DNA from: Salinibacterium sp. G-O1 | Lineage (GTDB): Bacteria; Actinomycetota; Actinomycetes; Actinomycetales; Microbacteriaceae | Length of the DNA stretch: 64,000 nucleotides | Assembly: GCF_030063305.1 (NCBI RefSeq) | Contig: NZ_JASISV010000003.1 | Location: forward strand, 186,001 to 250,000 | Reading direction: 5' to 3' | Shown: piece by piece, positions 44,581 through 53,176 of the stretch | Layout of the letters: every line of letters starts with the position of its first letter | How positions within the stretch are numbered: the first letter of the stretch is position 1 | Made by a program: the position numbers and the translations under genes | Notes under the pieces: model-generated | Told to the model about the DNA's origin: nothing | The model's database searches: none | Seen by the model: only the letters and a program-made list of their open reading frames with translations

Positions 44581-45270
44581 TCAGAGACGTGGGCGCACAT
44601 CTTGGGTTTGCGGAGCCCGCAGTTGCAGCTCGAGAACCCACGATTTCTTTGCCGCAACGACAAGATTTTGGTCGGCCTTCGACAGCCGGATGATGTTCCC
44701 GATCAAGTCGAAGGCCTCACCGATCAAGGGCGGCAGTTCTTTGATATCGACCGTCGACGCCCGGTGAAGGACCTCTGCCGCAACGGCCGGGTCGAGACCG
44801 TCGAGTTTCAGTAAAGCGAGGATCTCGCGGGCATCCTTCTGGCCCTTCTCGGAGAAGTGACGGTCGAGGAGGGCCGCCATCTTGGTGGCGATGTGTGCTT
44901 CGAGTCGCAGCAGTGTCCACCTCTCGAACGAGAGCTCGTCGGGGTACTCCGCCAGCACTTCGACCTTGAGGCGAAGCTTGCTGCCGAGTTGGGACTCGAA
45001 CGGCAGGTAGATGTCGAGGTGCACGTCGTCGATGATCGCCCGCAGCTTCCGACCCTGGTGATTATGGCTGGGGGAGAGGTCCGTCATCAAACTCTCAAGC
45101 TTGTGGCGGCTCTCCTGGGAGGTAATGAGGTCGATATCGAGACTGATCTCGCCGCCGACTCGAACGAAGGTTGCCCATCCACCGATGAGGATCGACGGCT
45201 CGAGATCGTGTCCAAGCCGGTCGACCAAGGCGCGGATGACACCGGTCTCGTCTTCGTAGAGGCTAGGCAC
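44581..45270 (-). CDS. AbiEii-like nucleotidyltransferase toxin
   Basis: A 229-aa protein with a minimal nucleotidyltransferase signature: ILIGGWATFVR (Gly30-Gly31) and SLDIDL (D45, D47), then a helical C-terminal part with KMAALLDRHFSEKGQKDARE. This matches type IV toxin-antitoxin toxins (AbiEii/AbiGii family), which transfer nucleotides to tRNA or similar targets. The GTG start at 45270 overlaps the TAG stop of the upstream gene (GTGCCTAG). The longer frame to 45816 is the antitoxin region read in another frame. Confidence 0.82.
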   Translation of the reverse strand: MPSLYEDETGVIRALVDRLGHDLEPSILIGGWATFVRVGGEISLDIDLITSQESRHKLESLMTDLSPSHNHQGRKLRAIIDDVHLDIYLPFESQLGSKLRLKVEVLAEYPDELSFERWTLLRLEAHIATKMAALLDRHFSEKGQKDAREILALLKLDGLDPAVAAEVLHRASTVDIKELPPLIGEAFDLIGNIIRLSKADQNLVVAAKKSWVLELQLRAPQTQDVRPRL

Positions 45271-45874
45271 TGGTTCGCTGCTCCCAATCGGCCTCGGCGA
45301 ACAGCGTTGCCTTGAGTGCGCGGGTGAACTCGGCTGCTTGCCAGCCTGGGCTCGCCCAGAGGTCAGCGTAGGTCTGCGCGAGGCTGGCGTACCCGGATGT
45401 CCAGGTGCGTGCCGCCACCGGATCTTCGCGGAGGATGATGACCTCGTCGCCCTCGGGGAAGTCAGCCTGAGACAGTGTTCTAGTCGAATAGACGATCCGC
45501 CGGCCGAGGTCGGAGACTGTGTTTCGGCCGCCGAGGTAGTGCACCGCGGCACTGCTGCCGCTGAGCGCGTAGTCGACCTCGACATCGTCGAGGTAGCCTT
45601 GGGCGGCAGACAATGTCGTGGAAACCATGGTGTCGGCGCGGAGGTTGCGGTGCGCAGCGAACGCTTCGAGGAGCTTCTCCGGCGAGACCACGGTGTACCC
45701 GCGACGCGAGTTGGGGCGGACGGCACCAATGTCAACGAGCCGCCCGAGCGCCTGGTAGGTAGTCGATGGCGCGACCGACGCAGCATCAGCGATGTCGCCG
45801 ATACTGTTCCAGTCACGCTGATTGTCGAGCGCGGCGTCGGCCAAAGTGCGCCACACTATTTCCACGTTCTTCAT
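45263..45874 (-). CDS. AbiEi-like HTH antitoxin
   Basis: A 203-aa protein: N-terminal winged helix (DWNSIGDIADAASVAPSTTY, LGRLVDIGAVRPNSRRGY) plus an AbiEi-like C-terminal domain (VDYALSGSSAAVHYLGGRN, GRRIVYS). Together with the overlapping toxin this is a typical abortive-infection or plasmid/island-stabilising pair. ATG at 45874 is chosen as homology starts at MKNVEIVWRTLAD; the frame to 45913 runs through the operator. It sits next to the right att copy, where maintenance modules are often found. Confidence 0.8.
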   Translation of the reverse strand: MKNVEIVWRTLADAALDNQRDWNSIGDIADAASVAPSTTYQALGRLVDIGAVRPNSRRGYTVVSPEKLLEAFAAHRNLRADTMVSTTLSAAQGYLDDVEVDYALSGSSAAVHYLGGRNTVSDLGRRIVYSTRTLSQADFPEGDEVIILREDPVAARTWTSGYASLAQTYADLWASPGWQAAEFTRALKATLFAEADWEQRTSA

Positions 45875-45902
45875 TGCACTATGCTCGCAGATTTCATATA
45901 AA

Positions 45903-45934
45903 TATGGAAGCACGAATCCATGTTTTTATGGAAG
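45903..45934 (-). promoter_or_regulatory. Direct-repeat operator upstream of the antitoxin
   Basis: TATGGAAG occurs at 45903-45910 and 45927-45934 (24-bp period) with an intervening inverted TCCAT, in an AT-rich stretch 29-60 bp upstream of the antitoxin start. AbiEi-type antitoxins autorepress from such repeats. Confidence 0.5.
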
Positions 45935-45947
45935 GTGAGAATTGTGC

Positions 45948-45981
45948 TTGCCCACCGTTTGCCCACAACCGTGGGCAAACG
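45948..45981. repeat. TTGCCCAC repeats near right end (putative integrase arm sites)
   Basis: TTGCCCAC (45948), GTTTGCCCAC (45957) and its inverse GTGGGCAAAC (45971) surround an AACC loop, an 11-bp stem. AATTGCCCACAATT at the left end (30070) shares the core. Together they look like arm-type sites of the missing integrase, though the hairpin could also be a terminator. Confidence 0.45.
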
Positions 45982-46072
45982 AACCAGAACGTACACGGTC
46001 AGATTCAACGATTACCGTTGATTTTCCGGGGATCTTGAGCATTTTCCGCGTGAATACACGGCTGAGAAGGGA

Positions 46073-46094
46073 GTTCGAGTCCCTCCAGGGGCAC
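46073..46094 (+). repeat. attR-like copy of tRNA-Arg 3' end
   Basis: Exact 22-bp repeat of 29989-30010, preceded by unrelated sequence, marking the right boundary of the island. Confidence 0.88.
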
Positions 46095-46105
46095 GAATGT
46101 GAAGT

Positions 46106-46130
46106 AGCCCCGCCATCGCGCGGGGCTTTG
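46106..46130 (+). terminator. Terminator-like hairpin behind attR
   Basis: AGCCCCGC-N6-GCGGGGCT followed by TTG, 11 bp after the att repeat. Probably the original tRNA-Arg terminator, displaced 16 kb by island insertion. Confidence 0.7.
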
Positions 46131-46276
46131 CTATTCGTGCGGGCTGCTTCGCATTCGTGCCCATGGGTGGCACCTCGAATCCCGGGGGTCCCCGCGCGCG
46201 CAGTCCGACGCATTGCGCCCGACGTGGACATCATTGATGCGCGCGGCCGCGCGATGTGTCGGCGGCTCGGGTGGGG

Positions 46277-46296
46277 CGTCGAGTCCCTCCAGGGGC
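46277..46296 (+). repeat. Third copy of the att core
   Basis: TCGAGTCCCTCCAGGGGCAC again, 202 bp after attR. The 46095-46276 stretch between holds the hairpin above and two ATTCGTGC copies but no gene. It may be the scar of an earlier element at the same tRNA. Confidence 0.8.
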
Positions 46297-46500
46297 ACTC
46301 TCGATCAGTGCCAAACTTCCCAGTAAATAGGCGGAAGTTGGCCCCCTCAGATCTCTTGATACTGGGTTGTTCGGGCAGGATGTGCTCGATCTCGAGATTC
46401 CGATAGGGCGTGAGGTCTTGCACGCTTGCATCCCCGTGTTGTGGCGGCGGAGCAGGGCGTGCTCTGCCCTCCCTGGCGCGGCATTCGATACCGATCTACA
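46297..46500 (-). pseudogene. DUF1524/HNH nuclease remnant
   Basis: On the minus strand QDLTPYRNLEIEHILPEQP is the conserved catalytic region of DUF1524 (GmrSD/DUF262-type restriction nucleases, I-E-H motif). Upstream residues ALLRRHNTGMQA appear in another frame, showing a frameshift, and the reading runs into the att copy at 46296. Only about 65 codons survive. It lies directly downstream of the giant defence gene. Confidence 0.6.
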
Positions 46501-46529
46501 CACAAATCTCGAGATCTTCTAGAGAGCAA

Positions 46530-49500
46530 TTAGCCGGGCACCGAGATGACGCCCACCCCTGTCAATTCGAGACGCCCGGTTTCAAGAGCAACCTTCAGGG
46601 CCGCGTCCAGGAGTGCCGCCATGTTCGCCGTCATCCGAACAACGCCGAACATGCGCAGGGTCTCGCGACGAAGTTCATCCTCAAACAAACCTCCGTCGCG
46701 GATACACATCGCGACCATCGCGTTGGCGATTTCCGTTGGGTGGACATGTTCGAGTGGTCGATCACTTCCCATCGCGCTGCGGCGGAATAGATGCCAGTCA
46801 GTGGGATCCACATTCGGAGGCCAGAGGTAAACCCGGTCGTTCTTGACGCGGAGATCAGATGGTATGCATTGGACGATCCTCACCATTCGGCTCTGCGCAA
46901 CTCGTTCCAAGCCGAACGCCGAGGCAGTCAGCTTCGCAAGTCTGACGAGATGGACGGGGCCTTCAGTGTGGACGATCTCCCGGATGACTTCTTCCACGCG
47001 GGCTGTCGCATCCCCTGAGGGAAGTCGGTCCAGCGTGTCTACTCCTCCTGCCGCCCTGGCGAGCCAAGGTTCGAACTCGCGCTGGTTCGCAGAAGTGACT
47101 GAAGGCACCCGCAACGTCGAAGCTTCGGTTCGCGTATCGGTAGTACTCGACTGCGACTCCTCCATGACACTCTCAAAAGGCTCATCTGGCATCTGGGCTG
47201 AGAGCTCCAGCTTGTCCAGTGCCGCCCTGTCGGAGGCCCGCTGAAACTCCGCTACCAACTGATCGACAACCAGGTTTGGATCTGCAATCCACGCGGGCAT
47301 CCAAACGCGGCTCACTCCTGGCCACTTCATCAAGTTGCGAAGCACTGCGGTAGGGAGGCCATCCCGATCAGCGACGGTTCTGCGTTCTGCCCAGCTGCTG
47401 TTGTCTAAAAGCACTGCCATGATGGGCGACTCGGGATTCTCTTGATCCGCAAGGCTGAGGTCCACTTTAAAGTCCGAGAGCCCAACGTCGGTAGTCACCG
47501 ACAACCCGCGTTGGCGGAGCCGGTCTGCGATCTGTTCCCTGTGCCTATCTACCGACTTCGCGCCAAACCTCCGGGCGGCGCTCGACGATCGCCCTGCGGC
47601 CATTTCGAGGTAGGCCTTCAGGTGTCTCAGGCCGACGGAGCTGCTCTCTTCAGCCCGAAGTTCCGAGGGTTCGAAGCTGCTGAACAGGATCACCTGTCGA
47701 CGCGCTCGTGTTATCGCCACGTTAAGTCGGCGCTCTCCACCGGCCTGGCTCACAGGACCGAAGTTGAGCGGAAGAATCCCCCGATCATTCACGCTAAAAG
47801 CGGTCGAGAACAGGATTGTGTCGCGTTCGTCTCCTTGAACATTTTCGAGGTTCTTCACGAAGAGTCCTTCGTCGGGCGCCTCGAGCGCTTCAATGATTCG
47901 CGTGTCGCCAGCGTCCCGCAGAAGGGATTCGATGAGAGCTCGTTGCTGGGCATTGAAGGTCACCACCCCGAGGGATGGATAGGAATTTGGAGATGCCCAG
48001 AAGCGTCGCTGAATTTCGTCGACGATGGCCCTCGCCTCGACGGGATTAGTGCGAAGGTCTTTGCCGGTAGCGGAACGGAGAAAGCGACCATTTAGCTGAA
48101 CGAGGCTGATGCCATGGCCTTCGAGCCCATCGTCGCGAACCCCGTGCAGCGGCGATGGAAAGGTGGAGAGGTTGCCGTAGTAGTGCTCGTTGCTGAATTG
48201 GATTAGCGACTCGTCCTGGCTCCGATAGTGCCAGGTCAAAGCGAGCGAAGGCACTTGTGCAGATACGCATTCAGAGAGAATGGACTCCTCATCCTGAACG
48301 CTTCCGGGCTCCCGCGATTCGCTCTCGTCACTTATTGTGGCCTCGGCGAAGCTCGTTGGAGGCATCTGCTTGCTGTCGCCAACAACGACGACGGACCGTG
48401 CTCGCCCCATAGCTCCAATCGCGTCGGCGACTCGGATCTGGGATGCCTCGTCAAAGACCACGATGTCGAACATGCTGCTTCGAGCGCCGTAGAAACGCGC
48501 AACTGACTCGGGGCTCATGAGCACGCAGGGCAGGATCTCAGCGATGAGAGGGCCGAACTGATCTAGTAGTGCTCGCACGCCTAAGCCACCGCGTTGGCGG
48601 TCCAGCTGGCGGCTGAGATTGCCCATTTGACCGCTCGTAGAGCTCGCGCTGAACGAACGTCCATTGAGGATGTCGCTGGGTATCGAAGTGACGAGGCTTT
48701 CTCTTACAAGATCGGATGAGTCGACATACCGCAAGACTGCCTTCTCATGAGCCGACGCGTCGAAGGTATCCAGCGTCGTCGAGGAAGCTCGTTCGTCGAG
48801 TGAGGCCTGCGCAATTGCGAGGTCGAACGCCGGCAGAGCGACCTCCGACGCAATAACTCCAGCCAAGATGTCGACTCGATTGGCGTGCAGACCTGCGTCT
48901 CGAAGCGGCTCGACGTATTCCAGGAGGTCTGCCCAACGCTTCAGTCCGGTGCTGGCGGAGGTGCCGAGATCCCGTCGGTCTCGGGTTGCTATCCACTGCG
49001 GTACCGGTTCTTGAGCTCCTCTCCACGCGTCCAGCAATCCAGCCGAAGTCCCGGCGCTACTTTGCAGTTCGATCCAGCTCGAGGCAATCTCCTTGAGCGG
49101 CGGCGCAAGTTCTGCACCTACGTCTCGCGACTGGTAAAGGACTCTCAAGGCCAGTGCGTAAGAGTCGTTCTCTGCGACGGGAAGACTCAACGTTGCACCC
49201 AGCCACTTCAGCCATCCGATGCGGTGTGAAGCAGGATCGGGTGAGAACGGCAACCAGGGGTTTTCTGGCGCGCTCCCCTCGAGACCAGTGATCGTGTCAA
49301 GTGCTTCTTGAGCGGCTCGCAACCGTTGCGCTGTTGTGGACAGCCCGAGAATCACCCCGCTCAATTTCCGCGGGTGGGGCAGCGTGTCGGCGAGAAAATA
49401 GCTCTCAACCCGAGACCGCACGGCAATCCTGCGCTTCTTCCGTCCGAAGAAGCGACTTGTGTCGGCGGCAAGGGCGTCCGCATGTATCTGATCGAGGTCT

Positions 49501-52500
49501 TCGTCGAAAATGGCAGGGTCGATATCCGGGTGGTCAGTACGCGCACCTTGGCTCTCCGCGCTGAGCGCATCAAGTGCGGCTATTGCAGCAGTTGACCAGT
49601 CGGGGGCCGCGACCGTGTCGATCGTCTCGAGCTGTACGGCTGGCGCCAACATCAAGCTCGAGAGCAGAGTGATCGCGCCGGAGTGCGGAGCAAGGCGCAG
49701 CACCTCTAAGGTCCGCGGACTGCGTTCGACGCGCGCGATTGCGGAGTCGATGGTTCCGGCGAGCTGCAGCATACGTTCCTGATCGAGCCCCGCCGCGCTG
49801 TCGATGAATCCCCATGGGTGATTTATTGACGGACGGGCCGGATCTGCGGTGTCCGGTAGTTGGCGCAAGCAATCCCGCAATACTTCGATCTGGTCAGCCG
49901 ACGAGGTCACCAGCGTTCGAGGGATCTCAACAGGCGGTAAAGCTTCGTCTGAGGCCAGAAGGCGCTCCCGCGCGGAATAGTACGAAAGCCCCGCCGCATT
50001 CTTCTCATGGAGCCTGGTCGCGTATCTATCAAGGGTTCGACGACTGGACTGGAGCGTCTCGGTTGCCGTGCGAAGACCGTCTGGGTCTGCCGCAACGCGG
50101 TGTTGAAGTGCAGCCTTTATCTGTGCGCGCACCGCCGCTGGCCGGCTTCCCTTGTCGTGGATGTCGAGCGCGAACGCTCCGAGTCCCACTTCCTCTAGAC
50201 GCCGTTGCACCACTTGCAGGGCGGCTTTCTTCTCAGCCACAAACAGAACCTTCTTGCCCTCGGCAACAGCGCGAACGAGCAAATTGGTGATCGTCTGTGA
50301 CTTCCCGGTGCCGGGGGGACCTTCTAACACGAACGTCTGCCCCGCGGATGCTGCGGCGACCGCAGCGAGTTGTGACGAGTCGGCCGGCACAGGTACCAGC
50401 GGAATGACATTGTCCAGGTTGGTGTGATCGTCGGCTGAGACCGGGTCGATGAATTGGGCTGTCGGCGTGTGGATCAGGTGAGACACCAGCGGATTCTTCG
50501 CGAATTCCTCCCAGTTGTCATCCAGGTCCTTCCAGAGACGAAACTTTGCGAATTGAAGTATCGAAAGATCCGCTGTGGCCTCGACGCGGAAGGGCAGCCG
50601 TGCCCGTTCCAATGCTTCTCTCGTCGAGCGGAATGCGGCGTCAAGGTCTATGCCGGACGCGTCCTCAGTAGGTTCGGCCAGACCTCCGATAGTCAGACCG
50701 TGAACTTGTCGAAGTTTCTCAAGCAGACAGTAGTTTGGTGTCGAACTTCCGGACTCGTCCAAAACGATTCGGTACTTGCCTCCGCGCCCAATCTCCAAGC
50801 GGACTGGCACGAGAATGAGCGGAGATCGAAGTTCTCTTCCGTTGAAGTCCCAGAGAAGGGTTCCGAAAGCCAAGTACAGGTTGTTCGCGCCTGTCTCCTG
50901 TTCGATCGTTTTAGCCTTGTATGCCAGGCCTCGAAGGCGAGTAAGGTACGCCGCATCTGTCACATCGACGAAGGCGCTCCCTTTCTCACGCAGCATCATC
51001 GAGCGATCGCTCTCGCTGAGATCCCTGCCGTAGCGTATGCCCCGTGCCCTCATGACTTGAGGAATTTCGTCGGAGGGAATCAACGTGATGCTTTTGTTGT
51101 CGTTGACAATGTCCTCTGCGTATCCGGCATCAGCATCAGCAATTGCCAGACTCAGCTTCCCTCGTTCGCCGAAATTGATCAGCCGGTTACGCAGGCTGAG
51201 GTCCAGAAGGGAGTTTTTCCATTGTGCGACGCGGTAGGGAGTGGTTTTGGCGCTGCGGGTGGCACCGTCCCCCTTTCCGTATTCTGTCGAAAGAACCGCA
51301 GCCCCGGCGGCAGGTCGGTACTCGGTGACAGTGACACTGTTGTCATCATTGACAGTCCTAGCGGGCAATGGGATTATGCGGGCACGTCGTGCTTCAACGA
51401 CGTCAGTGATGCCGAGAATGTCGTCCGGTCGGCCCTGGAGCCGTGATGTCTCTGGAGAGCGTCTTGCCTCCTCGAACGTGGTATCTGGGTGGGCCGTAGT
51501 GATCATCGTGGTTTCGATTACTCCGATGTAACCAAGGTCTACGAGGTTGATAGCCTCGAGGGCTTCGGAGTTGGCCGCGGCACCCAGGCTTGCTTCCTGA
51601 CGCCAGTATCCGACAAATGCGTGTCCCTCAAGCAGCCATAGGAGAGGGTGAATTCCGGCTTGCTCCAGCGCCGCCGCGAAGACGACCGTCGTGTCCAGAC
51701 ACGTGCCCACTCGTCCTTCGAGCACCTCCTCGGGAGTCCGGATCTTTTGTCCGGAATCTCCCCAGCTCGCAGGTGGGTTGCTGTAACGGATCCCGCGGGC
51801 TTTCATCGCCTCGAAAATGGCCCGGGCGATCAGATCAACACGGTTCTCGTCTGACTGGTAGCCCTCAAGCGATCCATCGCCCGTCTCAGTCTCCAACCAT
51901 TCAGACGACTCAGAGAGCAGAGCGGCGATGGCCGGATGGTTCGGCTGAACGTGCGCAGCCAGGAGTTCGGTAGCAAGGTGTGCCGGCTGACGCACCCATT
52001 GATGGGCTGCCAGCAACTCGACTTCACGCCTCGCTTTGGCGAGAACGACCCCATCGTGCGTGAGGGTCGCGGTGATCGACGCGGGACGCGACTCCTCCAC
52101 CCGTAGCATGTGAGCGGCGTCGAGCAGCAGTTGCGCATCGCTCAGGGCAAATGTCGAGTCACTCGCGATATCGATCAAATGGTCTGAGGCGAGCGACAGA
52201 GGTCCAAGAGCGCTCGTTGCCTCCAGACTGAGAGTGACTCCCCGCCGGGCGCGTCCGGAGTTGGTGATGATCACGCTGTCTACAACTGGCAGGCGGTTGT
52301 GGGCTGCTGCGTAGCTGAGAATCGGTACGACCCCGAGCTCGATACCAAATTCATCTCGGCCGGCTTCCAAGATTGTCTCGGGCGCAGATGGCACCGTTTC
52401 TTCAGGCGTCGCAATCGCGGCGGGCGGTGTCCCTTTTAGCAGTCGCGCCTGATCCGCTTCAGTCTGAGCACCAACCGCTCGCAGGAGCCTTTCTGTTGTG

Positions 52501-52850
52501 TCCACTGCACGATAAACGTCATCGTCCGAAAACTCGTCGTGGTGTGCCCAACGATTGCGAACCTCGCGTAGTTCACTTGCCAAATTTTGGGCGAGTCGCG
52601 GCAGGGTAGACGAGAACGGAAATCCGAGACTGCCCATTCGCTCGGTCATCACTCGCAGCATGGCCTGAAGGTCGTTGCGATTGTAGGTCTTGTCCTGAAT
52701 TCCAGCGGCGTTGTCGCGGGCTTGGAGCAAAGATGTCCAGCTGACGCCCTCGGGGATAAGGGGAGCAAGAACTCGGCTCACATATGGCCCAAGCCCTGTG
52801 ATTGCGAGCTCAAGCGAGTCGGCGACTTTGTCCCGATTAGTCGCGTCCAT
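46530..52850 (-). CDS. Giant HEPN-DUF4011-helicase-Vsr defence protein (Hhe-like)
   Basis: A 2106-aa multidomain protein. Residues 1-130: Swt1-like HEPN with R98-x4-H103 (RNRWAH). About 340-450: transglutaminase-like domain with C384 (VGTCLDTT), H410 (LEGHAFVGYW) and D438 (NLVDLG). About 541-700: DUF4011 (WKNSLLDLSLRNRLINF). SF1 helicase with Walker A 844-852 (GPPGTGKSQ), Walker B 1464-1470 (VVFDEAS) and motif VI (RRLNVAITRAR). About 1765-1870: Vsr-like nuclease (DFKVDLSL ... MAVLLDNSSW). C-terminus: DUF3320. It resembles the single-gene Hhe anti-phage system. GGAGG sits 7 nt before the ATG at 52850; the longer frame to 52916 lacks one. Confidence 0.92.
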   Translation of the reverse strand: MDATNRDKVADSLELAITGLGPYVSRVLAPLIPEGVSWTSLLQARDNAAGIQDKTYNRNDLQAMLRVMTERMGSLGFPFSSTLPRLAQNLASELREVRNRWAHHDEFSDDDVYRAVDTTERLLRAVGAQTEADQARLLKGTPPAAIATPEETVPSAPETILEAGRDEFGIELGVVPILSYAAAHNRLPVVDSVIITNSGRARRGVTLSLEATSALGPLSLASDHLIDIASDSTFALSDAQLLLDAAHMLRVEESRPASITATLTHDGVVLAKARREVELLAAHQWVRQPAHLATELLAAHVQPNHPAIAALLSESSEWLETETGDGSLEGYQSDENRVDLIARAIFEAMKARGIRYSNPPASWGDSGQKIRTPEEVLEGRVGTCLDTTVVFAAALEQAGIHPLLWLLEGHAFVGYWRQEASLGAAANSEALEAINLVDLGYIGVIETTMITTAHPDTTFEEARRSPETSRLQGRPDDILGITDVVEARRARIIPLPARTVNDDNSVTVTEYRPAAGAAVLSTEYGKGDGATRSAKTTPYRVAQWKNSLLDLSLRNRLINFGERGKLSLAIADADAGYAEDIVNDNKSITLIPSDEIPQVMRARGIRYGRDLSESDRSMMLREKGSAFVDVTDAAYLTRLRGLAYKAKTIEQETGANNLYLAFGTLLWDFNGRELRSPLILVPVRLEIGRGGKYRIVLDESGSSTPNYCLLEKLRQVHGLTIGGLAEPTEDASGIDLDAAFRSTREALERARLPFRVEATADLSILQFAKFRLWKDLDDNWEEFAKNPLVSHLIHTPTAQFIDPVSADDHTNLDNVIPLVPVPADSSQLAAVAAASAGQTFVLEGPPGTGKSQTITNLLVRAVAEGKKVLFVAEKKAALQVVQRRLEEVGLGAFALDIHDKGSRPAAVRAQIKAALQHRVAADPDGLRTATETLQSSRRTLDRYATRLHEKNAAGLSYYSARERLLASDEALPPVEIPRTLVTSSADQIEVLRDCLRQLPDTADPARPSINHPWGFIDSAAGLDQERMLQLAGTIDSAIARVERSPRTLEVLRLAPHSGAITLLSSLMLAPAVQLETIDTVAAPDWSTAAIAALDALSAESQGARTDHPDIDPAIFDEDLDQIHADALAADTSRFFGRKKRRIAVRSRVESYFLADTLPHPRKLSGVILGLSTTAQRLRAAQEALDTITGLEGSAPENPWLPFSPDPASHRIGWLKWLGATLSLPVAENDSYALALRVLYQSRDVGAELAPPLKEIASSWIELQSSAGTSAGLLDAWRGAQEPVPQWIATRDRRDLGTSASTGLKRWADLLEYVEPLRDAGLHANRVDILAGVIASEVALPAFDLAIAQASLDERASSTTLDTFDASAHEKAVLRYVDSSDLVRESLVTSIPSDILNGRSFSASSTSGQMGNLSRQLDRQRGGLGVRALLDQFGPLIAEILPCVLMSPESVARFYGARSSMFDIVVFDEASQIRVADAIGAMGRARSVVVVGDSKQMPPTSFAEATISDESESREPGSVQDEESILSECVSAQVPSLALTWHYRSQDESLIQFSNEHYYGNLSTFPSPLHGVRDDGLEGHGISLVQLNGRFLRSATGKDLRTNPVEARAIVDEIQRRFWASPNSYPSLGVVTFNAQQRALIESLLRDAGDTRIIEALEAPDEGLFVKNLENVQGDERDTILFSTAFSVNDRGILPLNFGPVSQAGGERRLNVAITRARRQVILFSSFEPSELRAEESSSVGLRHLKAYLEMAAGRSSSAARRFGAKSVDRHREQIADRLRQRGLSVTTDVGLSDFKVDLSLADQENPESPIMAVLLDNSSWAERRTVADRDGLPTAVLRNLMKWPGVSRVWMPAWIADPNLVVDQLVAEFQRASDRAALDKLELSAQMPDEPFESVMEESQSSTTDTRTEASTLRVPSVTSANQREFEPWLARAAGGVDTLDRLPSGDATARVEEVIREIVHTEGPVHLVRLAKLTASAFGLERVAQSRMVRIVQCIPSDLRVKNDRVYLWPPNVDPTDWHLFRRSAMGSDRPLEHVHPTEIANAMVAMCIRDGGLFEDELRRETLRMFGVVRMTANMAALLDAALKVALETGRLELTGVGVISVPG

Positions 52851-52924
52851 AGGTGATCCTCCGTCATCAGAACTGGAGCGCAAACCGAGCCCAGAGTCAC
52901 ATGTAACCAGACACATGAGATGTG

Positions 52925-52953
52925 GTCATAAACCACTTGCTTTCGGCGTCCAA
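52925..52953 (-). promoter_or_regulatory. Promoter of the giant helicase gene
   Basis: On the minus strand TTGGAC (52953-52948), 17 bp, TATGAC (52930-52925) give a plausible sigma-A-type promoter about 75 bp upstream of the start, implying a single-gene transcript. Confidence 0.55.
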
Positions 52954-52957
52954 TTTC

Positions 52958-53176
52958 TTACTGCGGATTTTGTTCTAGGAAATATTCAAGTTCATCCAAA
53001 ACGGACCTTGCTGGCGCCTTAAAGCATGGTGTGTCCCAGAAGCTGCCCCTCGGTACGAGTTGTGACAGCGCCGGCCGGACCTGACGTCCGATGAGAACAC
53101 AGCGGGACCTGTCGTCGAGAACAATCCAACCGCTCGGCAAGATCCGCGGCGCGACTTTCATGGCTGCGGCCAGCAT
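52958..53176 (-). CDS. Unknown 72-aa ORF
   Basis: An open frame with protein-like composition (MLAAAMKVAPRILPSGWIVL; C-terminal RSVLDELEYFLEQNPQ) preceded by GAGAG at 9 nt. I do not recognise it. It lies in an eroded region between the helicase and sdaA, and may be a surviving fragment of a longer gene. Confidence 0.35.
   Translation of the reverse strand: MLAAAMKVAPRILPSGWIVLDDRSRCVLIGRQVRPALSQLVPRGSFWDTPCFKAPARSVLDELEYFLEQNPQ

Larger units (their letters stand above)
29989..46094. mobile_element. tRNA-Arg-borne genomic island (about 16.1 kb)
   Basis: The segment is bounded by exact 22-bp direct repeats, the left one within tRNA-Arg(CCT). Its cargo (a galactonate/galactoside locus, IS remnants, truncated genes, toxin-antitoxin pair) differs from the core genes on the left, its sequence appears more AT-rich, and its codon use is looser. 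Both ends carry TTGCCCAC-like motifs (30072-30080 left; 45948-45979 right) that may be arm sites of a lost integrase. No recombinase gene is found inside, so it is probably immobile or needs a helper. Confidence 0.82.

Noticed and set aside
44581-45816. 411-aa single fusion protein for the toxin frame
   Set aside because: The first 180 codons are the antitoxin gene in another frame and are Arg/Ser-rich; the toxin family homology starts at the GTG at 45270.
46060-46094. Second tRNA-Arg gene at the right island end
   Set aside because: Only the 3' 22 bp are repeated; no D-arm or anticodon arm precedes it.
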